DNA of 45,695 bases from Verrucomicrobiales bacterium (GTDB lineage: Bacteria; Verrucomicrobiota; Verrucomicrobiae; Limisphaerales; UBA1100). The stretch is from assembly GCA_002721895.1 (NCBI GenBank), contig PBLV01000050.1:1-45695 (forward strand), written 5' to 3'. How positions within the stretch are numbered: the first letter of the stretch is position 1; every line of letters starts with the position of its first letter. The translations under genes were made by a program, and so were the position numbers. Positions 1 to 7,427 of this stretch are shown here, one piece after another. The notes beneath the pieces were generated by a model, which was not told the origin of the DNA, made no database searches, and worked only from the letters and a program-made list of their open reading frames with translations.

Positions 1-1543
1 ACTCATAAAAGATGCCATTGCTAAGTTTGAATCTAGCCTGTTCGCTCTCAGGATCGGGGCGCAGTCCCTGGACAAAATCCTCATACGCGTAGGATTGATG
101 GAATTGCACCATCTCCACATTAGCCCGTTTCTTTGCTCCGATGAGCAGGTAAGCCAAACGTCGAGCTAGGAAGGTTTTCCCTACTCCAGGAGGCCCCTGC
201 AGAATCACATTCTTTTTGACGCTTAGAGAGTCTTTGATGTCCTCAAGCAACTTCCGCTCCATGAATAGATGCTTGAGGGCATCATCCATGGTGTATGGCT
301 CTGAGGGGGTGTCGGGCATAACGTCGATTCCTTCTAATAGGGATTGAATGGCTTGATGCTCCTCTTGGGTCACCGGATAATTTGTTGCCCGAGGTTGGCG
401 CAACACATGTAGCGAGCTGAGTTGTGGGTGATCTTTGCAGGTTTGCCTCCGAATAGGCTCTGATAGAACTCTCTTAATGGCCACCATCACTCGCCACTCT
501 TCTCCGGCGAATTTATCTTTGTCCACATTGTACTTTTCGTTATTCGGGTTTTCCTTCCGAAATGCCGGTAAATCTGCGGCTTCTCCAATGGCGATGATTC
601 CTCCGTTGGTGCCATATTCCCAAATGTATATGAGATCGCCTTGCTTTAGGGCCTCCCGTTCTTTCTTTCTCTTAATTGTCCAAGATATTTCCTCTAGCTC
701 ATTGAATGCGCGTCGGTCAAAATATTTTGAATTGAACTGAAATAACCAACGGTTGAGTGAGGGTGCGGGATTCGAATGGATCTTATCCATGATCTGCTGG
801 GGGATTGAGTTGAGATTAATTTTCTCAGCAATGATTTGAGCCGCAGCATGGTTAATTCCAAATAGATAGCCTTGATTTACGCGGCCATTTGAAGTCAAAG
901 GGCCTTTGCTAATATCTAAAGCGACTATGCGGTCATTTATCTCAGACTTTGGGAGGGGGCTTTCAAGTTCATAATAATCTAGATCCGCTTTCCATCCTTC
1001 TTTATGCCAACTTTCTAGCAGCCCTTCGGGTCTTTGCGCAGTGTTGCTATCTGCTTTGGCAATTGATATTCCCACAATCGATTGTACTGATTTCTTCGAA
1101 TGATAATGGAAAATCACATCCCCTTCTTTTACTTGTCCCACATTTGACCAGTGATGGATATTCCTGCCTGTTTTGGTTCTTTTGGGAGCCCATATGTACC
1201 TGCCGGCAATCTCCGCCTCAAAAGAGTTTGAATTTTGAACAACCCACCAGAAATTGCAGCTGTCGTTCGATTCTGTTTTACCAATAATGTTAAACTTTAA
1301 CTCCTTCAACACGCGAAAACACGTAGAGTCGATACCACCACTAAAATCATGGTGCGTCAGTAAAGTGCCATTCAGTTCTTTTGCGGCTAATCCCAAAATT
1401 GCTTTAGGAGGGTATCGTCTGTCTTCATGAACCAAATCGTAACCTCTAGAATCGCCAAACCCGTGTTCTGCCCCATTATCAAATGAAGCAATAGCCGCCA
1501 AAACGTGTTCACGCGTGATACCCTCGGGGATTTTGCGGTGCAT
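1..1543 (-). CDS. McrB-type AAA+ restriction ATPase with sulfur-binding-like and EVE-like N-terminal domains (3' part outside the window)
   Basis: The frame is open from an ATG at 1543 to the window edge (514 codons seen). Residues about 5-90 (TREHVLAAIASF, then RRYPPKAILGLAAKEL and DFSGGIDSTCFRVLKEL) resemble the DNA sulfur-binding domain of ScoMcrA-like nucleases. Residues about 95-225 (YIWAPK, VKEGDVIFHYHSKK, GYLFGINH) and about 260-385 (NRWLFQFNSKYF, LKQGDLIYIWEYGTNGG) look like two EVE/PUA-like modified-base reader domains. A Walker A motif GPPGVGKT lies at about 449-456, followed by VQFHQSYAYEDFVQGLRP, which is typical of McrB GTPases. The role is inferred to be type IV (modification-dependent) restriction; an McrC nuclease would be expected just beyond the left edge. 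The start lies 25 bp after the HTH gene, so the two are probably co-transcribed. The gene is AT-richer than the rest of the window. The domain calls are by eye; McrB is firm, and the sulfur-binding domain is less so. Confidence 0.8.
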   Translation of the reverse strand, partial: MHRKIPEGITREHVLAAIASFDNGAEHGFGDSRGYDLVHEDRRYPPKAILGLAAKELNGTLLTHHDFSGGIDSTCFRVLKELKFNIIGKTESNDSCNFWWVVQNSNSFEAEIAGRYIWAPKRTKTGRNIHHWSNVGQVKEGDVIFHYHSKKSVQSIVGISIAKADSNTAQRPEGLLESWHKEGWKADLDYYELESPLPKSEINDRIVALDISKGPLTSNGRVNQGYLFGINHAAAQIIAEKINLNSIPQQIMDKIHSNPAPSLNRWLFQFNSKYFDRRAFNELEEISWTIKRKKEREALKQGDLIYIWEYGTNGGIIAIGEAADLPAFRKENPNNEKYNVDKDKFAGEEWRVMVAIKRVLSEPIRRQTCKDHPQLSSLHVLRQPRATNYPVTQEEHQAIQSLLEGIDVMPDTPSEPYTMDDALKHLFMERKLLEDIKDSLSVKKNVILQGPPGVGKTFLARRLAYLLIGAKKRANVEMVQFHQSYAYEDFVQGLRPDPESEQARFKLSNGIFYE

Positions 1544-1568
1544 GGCCCAAATTATCGGTATGTTTCGT

Positions 1569-2111
1569 TCAATTTCGAGGAATTTTTCCCTTTTCTTGAG
1601 CCTTAGCCGCCAAGAGTGCTTCTTTTATGGCTGCACGTACCTTGGCCGGCGATTCTACTGACTCATGTGCCACCCTGGAAGTAGCTTCACCACCCAGGAG
1701 CATCATTTTATCCGTACCGATGCCTCCTATAACCGATAACTGTTGGGCGTTAATCTTCGCATCATCGTCCATAAGCTGGGAGAGCAAACGTTCCTGAGCC
1801 ATCTCGATAATTGTTGCCCACTTTGCGGCCTGTTCCTCCTTGGCTTTCTGGATTGTATGTCCATTGGCAAGCTTTACCGCGGTAACTGTGTTGCAGTTGC
1901 AGCGAAACTCACGGCAGATCTGGCGCACACTCATTCCTGAGGCTATGGCTTTGGCGATGGCTTCCTGTCTGTCAGGGCTTGTGCGTTCCAGAGTGTACTT
2001 ATCCTGATCACAGGTAATAACGCGCTCAGGGGCTTTCCTGCGCGATTTGGGGAGCACTACCGATCCTTGTTTTATCACGCATTTGATTTTCGCAAACGAT
2101 GACGGATCCAT
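1569..2111 (-). CDS. HTH domain protein of unknown function, upstream of the McrB-like gene
   Basis: A 180-residue protein starting at ATG 2111. Residues about 44-80 (SPDRQEAIAKAIASGMSVRQ, ICREFRCNCNTVTAVK) form a recombinase/terminase-like helix-turn-helix. The rest is helical and charged (KAKEEQAAKWATIIEMAQER, ending in a basic KAQEKGKIPRN tail). The N-terminus is rich in Lys and Arg. It could be a transcriptional regulator of the restriction operon or a phage-derived small-terminase-like protein; I cannot decide. It is the first gene inside the putative island end and precedes the McrB-like gene by 25 bp on the same strand. Confidence 0.6.
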   Translation of the reverse strand: MDPSSFAKIKCVIKQGSVVLPKSRRKAPERVITCDQDKYTLERTSPDRQEAIAKAIASGMSVRQICREFRCNCNTVTAVKLANGHTIQKAKEEQAAKWATIIEMAQERLLSQLMDDDAKINAQQLSVIGGIGTDKMMLLGGEATSRVAHESVESPAKVRAAIKEALLAAKAQEKGKIPRN

Positions 2112-2465
2112 CCAGACAAATCACAGGGTTTTACCATGAAGAGGAATCACCTTTTGTAAAAATCCCTGTAAGGGGAAAACCAATATTTAAAAGCGGGGCT
2201 GAGTTAGTTTGGTCACCCCCGCCCCCCACCATTTCCGAACAAATCCGAACAACTTTTCCTTCGCTTCTGTTCTTTTCTGTTCATCACCTTCACCGATGAT
2301 GGTTGTGACTATTGCTGGCCTAACATGCCGTGTATGTGTACGTTAGGTGTGTCAGAGTGAACTAAAACGAAAGTAGAAACAATGGACTCAAAAAATGAAC
2401 TAAAAGGTTCGAGTCCTCTCTCGCGTACCATCTCCCCCACGCTCTCCCTCTCCAGTTTATCCAGC
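2112..2465. other. Intergenic region at the island-chromosome junction
   Basis: No convincing gene is present. Apart from the tRNA 3'-end fragment at 2405-2430, I see a short run of C (around 2215-2228) and pyrimidine-rich tracts at 2250-2275 and 2431-2455. The small frames crossing this region have no recognisable protein features. Confidence 0.6.
2405..2430 (+). repeat. tRNA 3'-end fragment, probable attachment site (att) of an integrated element
   Basis: The stretch carries a TpsiC loop (GGTTCGAGTCC, 2406-2416), exactly seven acceptor-strand bases (CTCGCGT, 2420-2426), discriminator A (2427) and CCA (2428-2430). No matching 5' acceptor strand, D arm or anticodon arm precedes it, so this is only the 3' part of a tRNA gene. 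A73 and a 5' partner such as GCGCGAG would fit tRNA-Leu (inference). Integrases that use tRNA genes leave such a 3' duplicate at the far end of the element. The fragment is in plus orientation, so the element should lie to the left, where the restriction-like genes and the AT-rich sequence are. Confidence 0.6.
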
Positions 2466-3035
2466 CTATTTGGGCCGAACCGGGGTGAAGTTGGGAACAG
2501 CACGCAAAGGCGGCGCGGGCCGGGTTTGCGGAATGGCACGCTCGGCGGGAATGGCCGGCTCGATGGGCACGGCTTCAATAGCCTCAACCCCTTCGGCGGG
2601 GTCGGTATGCTCGCCGCCGGCAGCGCCATGGCCGTGGTCATGCCCATCCATGATGGGAACAAAGCTAAGATGGGTGCGCACTTGCGCTTTTCCGTTGAAG
2701 AAGAATTTGCGTTCCACGACCTTGAGCTGCCAAGTCTCGCCAGTCTGCGTGTCCAGCTTGATGACGACGGGCATAAGCTTGCCGCCTTGGGGAAGCTGGA
2801 TGCTCAAGACTTTGTAACGGCCGGGCATGGGGGGCATGAACATTTCGCCGGGGAAGCCGGGCTCGACCCAGCCTTCGTCGGGCATTTCCGGGTCCACCGG
2901 GAAGTCAATCCCAGGCGGCGGCGGGGCCTCGACTCCGGGAGCAGGCAGGATGCGGATGGGGCCTTCCTGCGCGTTGAGGTTGAGAGCCAGCAAGCTGGCG
3001 GCGGTGGTGAAAAGTAGCGCGCTCATCATTTTCAT
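2466..3035 (-). CDS. Secreted proline-rich hypothetical protein
   Basis: A 189-residue protein with an N-terminal signal peptide (MKMMSALLFTTAASLLALNL, cleavage likely near NAQ). It has a Pro-rich segment (APGVEAPPPPGIDFPVDPEM), a central 70-residue part that may be a small beta domain (GRYKVLSIQLPQGGKLMPVV), a His-rich stretch (DGHDHGHG) that might bind metal, and a Pro/Ala-rich tail. I do not recognise the family. It is the first gene to the right of the putative att site and points away from the next gene at 3418. Confidence 0.6.
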   Translation of the reverse strand: MKMMSALLFTTAASLLALNLNAQEGPIRILPAPGVEAPPPPGIDFPVDPEMPDEGWVEPGFPGEMFMPPMPGRYKVLSIQLPQGGKLMPVVIKLDTQTGETWQLKVVERKFFFNGKAQVRTHLSFVPIMDGHDHGHGAAGGEHTDPAEGVEAIEAVPIEPAIPAERAIPQTRPAPPLRAVPNFTPVRPK

Positions 3036-3037
3036 GA

Positions 3038-3085
3038 GCCGAGCCTAACAGAATATTCTTCGAGGTAAAGCCGAGCCTAACAGAA
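3038..3085. repeat. 16-bp direct repeat in the leader of the small secreted-protein gene
   Basis: GCCGAGCCTAACAGAA occurs at 3038-3053 and again at 3070-3085, with 16 bp between the copies. Both lie just upstream of the minus-strand start codon at 3035, so they may be a regulatory tandem site or a small local duplication. Confidence 0.6.
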
Positions 3086-3226
3086 AGCATGCCCCAAAAG
3101 GCACCTGTGTCTCTCAAGGTTACTGGTCTGCCCGGCGGTACTGGAAACCCTTTTTCCCGCAGTGAAAACCGCTTTACCGCTGCGCCCCTGAGGGGGCGGG
3201 CAGTGTCGGACGAGGGCGCGAGGCAT

Positions 3227-3348
3227 TTATTCACATTTAATTTCACGATGGCTTTCGGACACCGGCGAGAAAGGGCGTTTTTCTCAAAATTTCATCCACA
3301 GGCTGTGGGCAACACGGGGTTGACCACCTGTGGAAAAGCTGTGAATAT
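3227..3348. other. Cluster of DnaA-box-like 9-mers (candidate replication origin or DnaA-controlled region)
   Basis: The intergenic region between divergent genes holds TTATTCACA at 3227-3235 (exact match to the TTATNCACA consensus, plus strand). It also holds TCATCCACA at 3292-3300 (one mismatch, plus), TTTTCCACA at 3329-3337 (one mismatch, minus), ATATTCACA at 3340-3348 (one mismatch, minus), and a weaker TTGCCCACA at 3304-3312 (two mismatches, minus). Four lie within 57 bp. The sequence around 3224-3245 is locally AT-rich. No dnaA, dnaN or parAB gene is in the window, so the origin reading is only a candidate. The rest of 3036-3417 shows no gene. Confidence 0.4.
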
Positions 3349-3417
3349 CCTGCGAGCGGTGAATCGGCTTGAAGATTGGTTCGGGCTGGTGCGTCGGTTT
3401 GTAAAGCGAGGTCATGG

Positions 3418-5328
3418 GTGGTTGACGCCGGCACGTGCGCGGGCTGTTCCAAATTCCCCAAACCAAAGATCGTGGACGATTTCTCACAGAACAATGACAA
3501 CGAGCCCCGGCCCGTCGGGCTGGCGGTCATTCATGGTGTCTTGGGATTGGGCCTGTTGTTAGTGGGGTATTTCTTTCCCGTGCACTGGCATTTGCAACAC
3601 CCGGCGGTCGTAAAGCAGGCGGCCTTGCGCGATGCTGACTCAGCTGGTCAGGTTCCCTTTGACGAATCCGTCTTGGATTTCACCGAGCGGGTCATCTCGT
3701 ATGGCAGCAAAAATGGGGAGGTAAACCATTTTGCGCATCCCGCGCGCCTAAGTCTCATCGCGGCGAAACAAATCCATGGCGAGGATGAAAAAAAGGCGGA
3801 GATTCAGGCGCTCTGGGAGAAACTGCCTCCCCCTGCCGCCACGGTCACCGATTATCTTTTGACCAGTGCGGGCCGGGAAGCTTATCGGCGTGCTCTGGGT
3901 GCCAGCCCCTCTGATGAGGTTCTGTCCATCCTGAATGTCTGGGGGGAACGCCCGCAGGATACGAAAATCGACAAGAAAAACCGTCAACTGCTGCAAAACC
4001 ATTACCCCTCCATCCTGCTCACCGCTTGGCTACACCACAACCACAAGCTTGGCCACATGGGCAAGGACGTGGTGCAACTGTGCCAGAAGGGCAACGCGTG
4101 GGAGGCGCTCCATAAGTTTTTCAACGCCATGACAGCATTAGCCGACCGACTGGATGGCTACCAACTGGCCCGGCTGACCGACGTGATGCCGGACATGGAT
4201 ACGTTTGAAAAACTCTCGCAAATCAGCATGGTGCAAACGCTGCTGCCCCCGTTCCACAGCATCGGCAACAACGCCGACTTGCTGAACGAGGGCAAGGGGG
4301 AACACGTCATCACACCCGATGAGCTGAAAAAATTTTACCCGCCACTGGCTCGATATTTTGATCATATCAACACCACCAACAAGGTGCAGGGCATCAAGGA
4401 AATCACCCTGGAAGAATGGGTGCAGTTTGGGCGCATGCCTTTGGAAATCACCGACTTCCCCCTCACCTACACGGCCGTCACTTGGCCCGGCGAACCCGAA
4501 GCCACCCGGCAGGTGGTGGATTACCTGATGAAACATGGCCGGCGTGGTGACGCCGACTTGAAACGCGCCATGCGCCATGGCCATGGCGCTCTCCTGCACT
4601 TGGTGCAAAGCGAGGAGCGCATCAGCCCTCGCGGCAGCGAAGATGCCCTGTCCGCCATGGCAACCTTCAGCCTGAATCATCCCCGCTGGGCGGGATTTGT
4701 GCGCCTGCTGCTCATGGTGCTGGGCGGCGCGTTGCTGCTGCGCCTATTCACGCTTTTAAACCCAGTCACCTTGGCCAGCCCGGCGGATGTGGCCCTCTTC
4801 CGCTGGCGCCGCCGAGCAACGGCCTTTCTCATGCTCACCGTCCTAGTCATCCTCGGTGAGCCCATCCTTTTTCAACCTGCCGCCTCCTCGGAGTACGAGG
4901 TGGCCGTGAAGGTTCCTATCGCAGCCAACCCAAAAGACAACCCAAACAAGGATAACACCATGCTCGGAGCCACCGAAAGCAGCGACACGGCTGCCAACAT
5001 CACCATGATCGTCCTGTTCACCATCGCGCAGGTCATTGTGTACATGACCTGCCTGCGTCGGATGCGTGAAATCCGTGATGGCAGCCAGACACCCCAGCAA
5101 AAGCTCAAGCTGCTGGAGAACGAGGACAATCTCTTCGACCTCGGACTCTACATCGGCATTGCCGGCACCGCGCTGGGCCTTGGCCTCATCATGCTCGACC
5201 TTTTTACCAAGCCCTACGCCGCCTACGTGTCCAACATCCTGGGCATCGCCTGTGTTGCCGTGGTGAAAATTCATCACCTCCGCAACACCCGGCAGGAGCT
5301 CCTGCTGGAAGCCGGCGAGAATAAATAG
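3418..5328 (+). CDS. Multi-pass membrane protein of unknown function
   Basis: About 636 residues. There is no ATG near the N-terminus. I chose GTG 3418 because GAGG (3408-3411) sits six bases upstream; TTG 3376 and GTG 3472 are alternatives. A hydrophobic segment near residue 35-55 (AVIHGVLGLGLLLVGYFF) is followed by a roughly 370-residue soluble, probably periplasmic domain. The C-terminal third has hydrophobic segments near 426-447, 466-485, 527-547, 572-596 and 601-618. I recognise no catalytic motif. The coiled-coil gene begins 22 bp downstream, so the two are likely one operon and may form one envelope complex. Confidence 0.7.
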   Translation: MVDAGTCAGCSKFPKPKIVDDFSQNNDNEPRPVGLAVIHGVLGLGLLLVGYFFPVHWHLQHPAVVKQAALRDADSAGQVPFDESVLDFTERVISYGSKNGEVNHFAHPARLSLIAAKQIHGEDEKKAEIQALWEKLPPPAATVTDYLLTSAGREAYRRALGASPSDEVLSILNVWGERPQDTKIDKKNRQLLQNHYPSILLTAWLHHNHKLGHMGKDVVQLCQKGNAWEALHKFFNAMTALADRLDGYQLARLTDVMPDMDTFEKLSQISMVQTLLPPFHSIGNNADLLNEGKGEHVITPDELKKFYPPLARYFDHINTTNKVQGIKEITLEEWVQFGRMPLEITDFPLTYTAVTWPGEPEATRQVVDYLMKHGRRGDADLKRAMRHGHGALLHLVQSEERISPRGSEDALSAMATFSLNHPRWAGFVRLLLMVLGGALLLRLFTLLNPVTLASPADVALFRWRRRATAFLMLTVLVILGEPILFQPAASSEYEVAVKVPIAANPKDNPNKDNTMLGATESSDTAANITMIVLFTIAQVIVYMTCLRRMREIRDGSQTPQQKLKLLENEDNLFDLGLYIGIAGTALGLGLIMLDLFTKPYAAYVSNILGIACVAVVKIHHLRNTRQELLLEAGENK

Positions 5329-5350
5329 CCATTAAACACGTCCAATAACC

Positions 5351-7246
5351 ATGAATAAGACCCTGCTCCTGATTCTGCTGGATTTCCTTCTGCTGCACAT
5401 GATCCACGACTCCCCGTGGAACAAGGTGGAACAGGAAAACGCCCACCTCAGCGGGGGCACCGAAACCTACGCCAAGCACGCGCAGGAACTACAGTTGGTC
5501 ACCCTGCAGCTCAAGCAGGCCCAAGTCAGGGCCACCGAGCAGGAAGCCATGCTCAACTTCAGCCGCAAATCCGCCGCCGATCAGGCCCGCGGATTTGCCG
5601 AACTGACGGAGGAAAAGGAAAATCTTAAAAGCCAACTGGAAAATGCCAAGAACGCCCATAGCGAAACCGAGAAGGCCCGGCGCCAGGGAATCGCCGATGC
5701 CGCCGCGCAAGCAATTCTGTTGAAGGACACCATCGCCGCCAAGGAAAGGGTCATTAACCTCAAGAACCAAACGATCTCCGAAGCCGAAAAACAAGCTGCA
5801 ACTCGCGACCAGGCGATCAGCGTCCTGACCGATCAAGTCAATACCCTTGAAGGGCAAATTGGTGACCTGAAAAATGATTTCAGCACAAAAATCACCAATC
5901 TCGACAACACCAACAAGGGTCTCGTCCGCAAGAACGGCATACTGACCGCGGAAAATACAAACCTCAAAGATAATCTCAAGGACGTCGAAGATAATCTCAA
6001 GGACGTCGAAGATGATCTCATGGCTGAGAAGACTAAGGCCAAAAATGACCGTGATGCTGCCGCGAATAAAATTACCGGCCTCGAGAAAGAAATTACCGGC
6101 CTCGAGAAAGACAAGGACACTCAGACTAATCGCGCCAACCAACTCGAAAAGGACAAAGGCAGGCTTGTTAACGAGCGCGACAAAGCCCTAGAAGCCAAGA
6201 CCACTGCCGAAACTCAGGTCAAGGCGCTTAAAGTCAAGGTCGGGGAGGAACAAAAGCGCACCGAGGCCGCCCGCACCGAAGCGCAAAAACAGCAAACCCG
6301 CGCCGTCACCGCAGAGAAACAAGCCGTCGAATACCTCGCCCAAGCCAAGGCCGTGGCCGTGGAACGCGACACGGTAAAGGAGATTAATGATCGTCTCCAG
6401 ACTGACATCAAAAAGGTTGCCGAAAATACCGACGCCACCACCAAGGCCACCCTCAAGGAGGTCATCGCCCAGTCCAAGCGCATTCCGCAAAGCCCCAACA
6501 AGCTGTTCAACGAATATCTCGCCAACCGCGTGCCCGTGCAAATGCAGCTCAGCCGTAGCAAGCCCGGTATCGTCTACGTCAATGGCCAACCTCGCCAGGC
6601 CCCCCGCCAAGTCAACAAAACCCCTCAACCCATCTTTGTGCAGGGCCAGCGCTACCTCTACGCCATCATGCACACCGACCAGTCCCCCTTCTCCCTCCAG
6701 CCGCAGGGCTCCACCGCGTGGGAAAAGGCCGTCGGCATTTTCCGTCGCAACGGCAAGAGCATCCCCGTCCATTGGCTCGGGTTTTTAAAGAATGATCCCC
6801 GTGTCCTCGTGGCCCCCCTCCACAAGGACAGTGCCAAGAAGGAATTCCTGAATATCGGCAAAACCTACCCCCTCGCCAAGCGCCCGCAGGATTACTCCAA
6901 GGCCATTATCGTCCACAACGGCGAGGAATACGGCGAAGTGGATTTCAAGGTCGACCCCAAGCTCGGCAACTACGTGCTGATGGACAAGCCCTTCATGGGC
7001 GGTCTGTTCAGCAAACGCATGAACCCCAAGAAGGGTGACGTGGTCATCAGCCGCACCGGCGAACTGCTCGGCATCATGGTCAACGACAAGTACTGCGCCG
7101 TCATCCGCGAAAATGAACTCGACAAGGCCAATGAAAGCTTTGCCGCCTTTGTTGTCCTCAACGACGACGCCCAGGTCAAGGGCCTCAACAGCACCCTCAA
7201 GAAACTCGCCGGGCTCATCAAGGCCAAGCCCAGCGTGCTTCAGTAA
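5351..7246 (+). CDS. Membrane-anchored coiled-coil protein with a C-terminal protease-like beta domain
   Basis: 631 residues. A hydrophobic N-terminus (MNKTLLLILLDFLLLHMIHD) acts as signal or anchor. Residues about 30-370 are almost continuous coiled coil rich in Lys, Glu and Ala, including two exact seven-residue duplications (DNLKDVE and EITGLEK). Residues about 380-631 form a globular domain (IYVNGQ-like start, FVQGQRYLYAIMHTDQSPFS, RTGELLGIMVNDKYCAVI) that faintly recalls a trypsin-like fold but shows no GDSGG serine motif. Any enzymatic role is therefore unsupported. It follows the membrane-protein gene by 22 bp, which suggests a joint structural or scaffolding role in the envelope. Confidence 0.7.
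   Translation: MNKTLLLILLDFLLLHMIHDSPWNKVEQENAHLSGGTETYAKHAQELQLVTLQLKQAQVRATEQEAMLNFSRKSAADQARGFAELTEEKENLKSQLENAKNAHSETEKARRQGIADAAAQAILLKDTIAAKERVINLKNQTISEAEKQAATRDQAISVLTDQVNTLEGQIGDLKNDFSTKITNLDNTNKGLVRKNGILTAENTNLKDNLKDVEDNLKDVEDDLMAEKTKAKNDRDAAANKITGLEKEITGLEKDKDTQTNRANQLEKDKGRLVNERDKALEAKTTAETQVKALKVKVGEEQKRTEAARTEAQKQQTRAVTAEKQAVEYLAQAKAVAVERDTVKEINDRLQTDIKKVAENTDATTKATLKEVIAQSKRIPQSPNKLFNEYLANRVPVQMQLSRSKPGIVYVNGQPRQAPRQVNKTPQPIFVQGQRYLYAIMHTDQSPFSLQPQGSTAWEKAVGIFRRNGKSIPVHWLGFLKNDPRVLVAPLHKDSAKKEFLNIGKTYPLAKRPQDYSKAIIVHNGEEYGEVDFKVDPKLGNYVLMDKPFMGGLFSKRMNPKKGDVVISRTGELLGIMVNDKYCAVIRENELDKANESFAAFVVLNDDAQVKGLNSTLKKLAGLIKAKPSVLQ
5969..6010 (+). repeat. Exact 21-bp tandem duplication inside the coiled coil
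   Basis: Two identical 21-bp units (5969-5989 and 5990-6010) encode the heptad DNLKDVE twice, and a degenerate third unit follows. The unit length equals one coiled-coil heptad, so the duplication keeps the register. Confidence 0.85.
6070..6111 (+). repeat. Second exact 21-bp tandem duplication inside the coiled coil
   Basis: Units 6070-6090 and 6091-6111 are identical and encode ITGLEKE followed by ITGLEKD (reading across the unit ends). This is again one heptad per unit, as at 5969-6010 in the same gene. Confidence 0.85.
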
Positions 7247-7277
7247 TCACCTTCTCAAATTCCGGTCGGACTCACAG

Positions 7278-7320
7278 CTCGCCCCTCCATCAGCGAGCCG
7301 AAATCACAATGAGGGGTGAG
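7278..7320. repeat. Inverted repeat in the intergenic region
   Basis: CTCGCCCCTC (7278-7287) pairs with GAGGGGTGAG (7311-7320) across a 23-base loop. It has no T tract, so a simple terminator is unlikely. It lies in the 181-bp gap between the coiled-coil gene and the cytochrome/PSD1 gene. The rest of that gap shows nothing else. Confidence 0.35.
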
Positions 7321-7427
7321 CCTGCGAATCCATACCGTAGCCCCATCGTTGAGACAACCTCAAGACCCGCCGTCTTGACCAACCATCAACCCGCTGCCAG
7401 ACTCAAACCACTGGCAACCAGAGAGCA

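Noticed and set aside
2382..3017. Open frame of 211 codons on the plus strand
   Set aside because: It is antisense to the small secreted protein and begins inside the tRNA-fragment junction; no family features.
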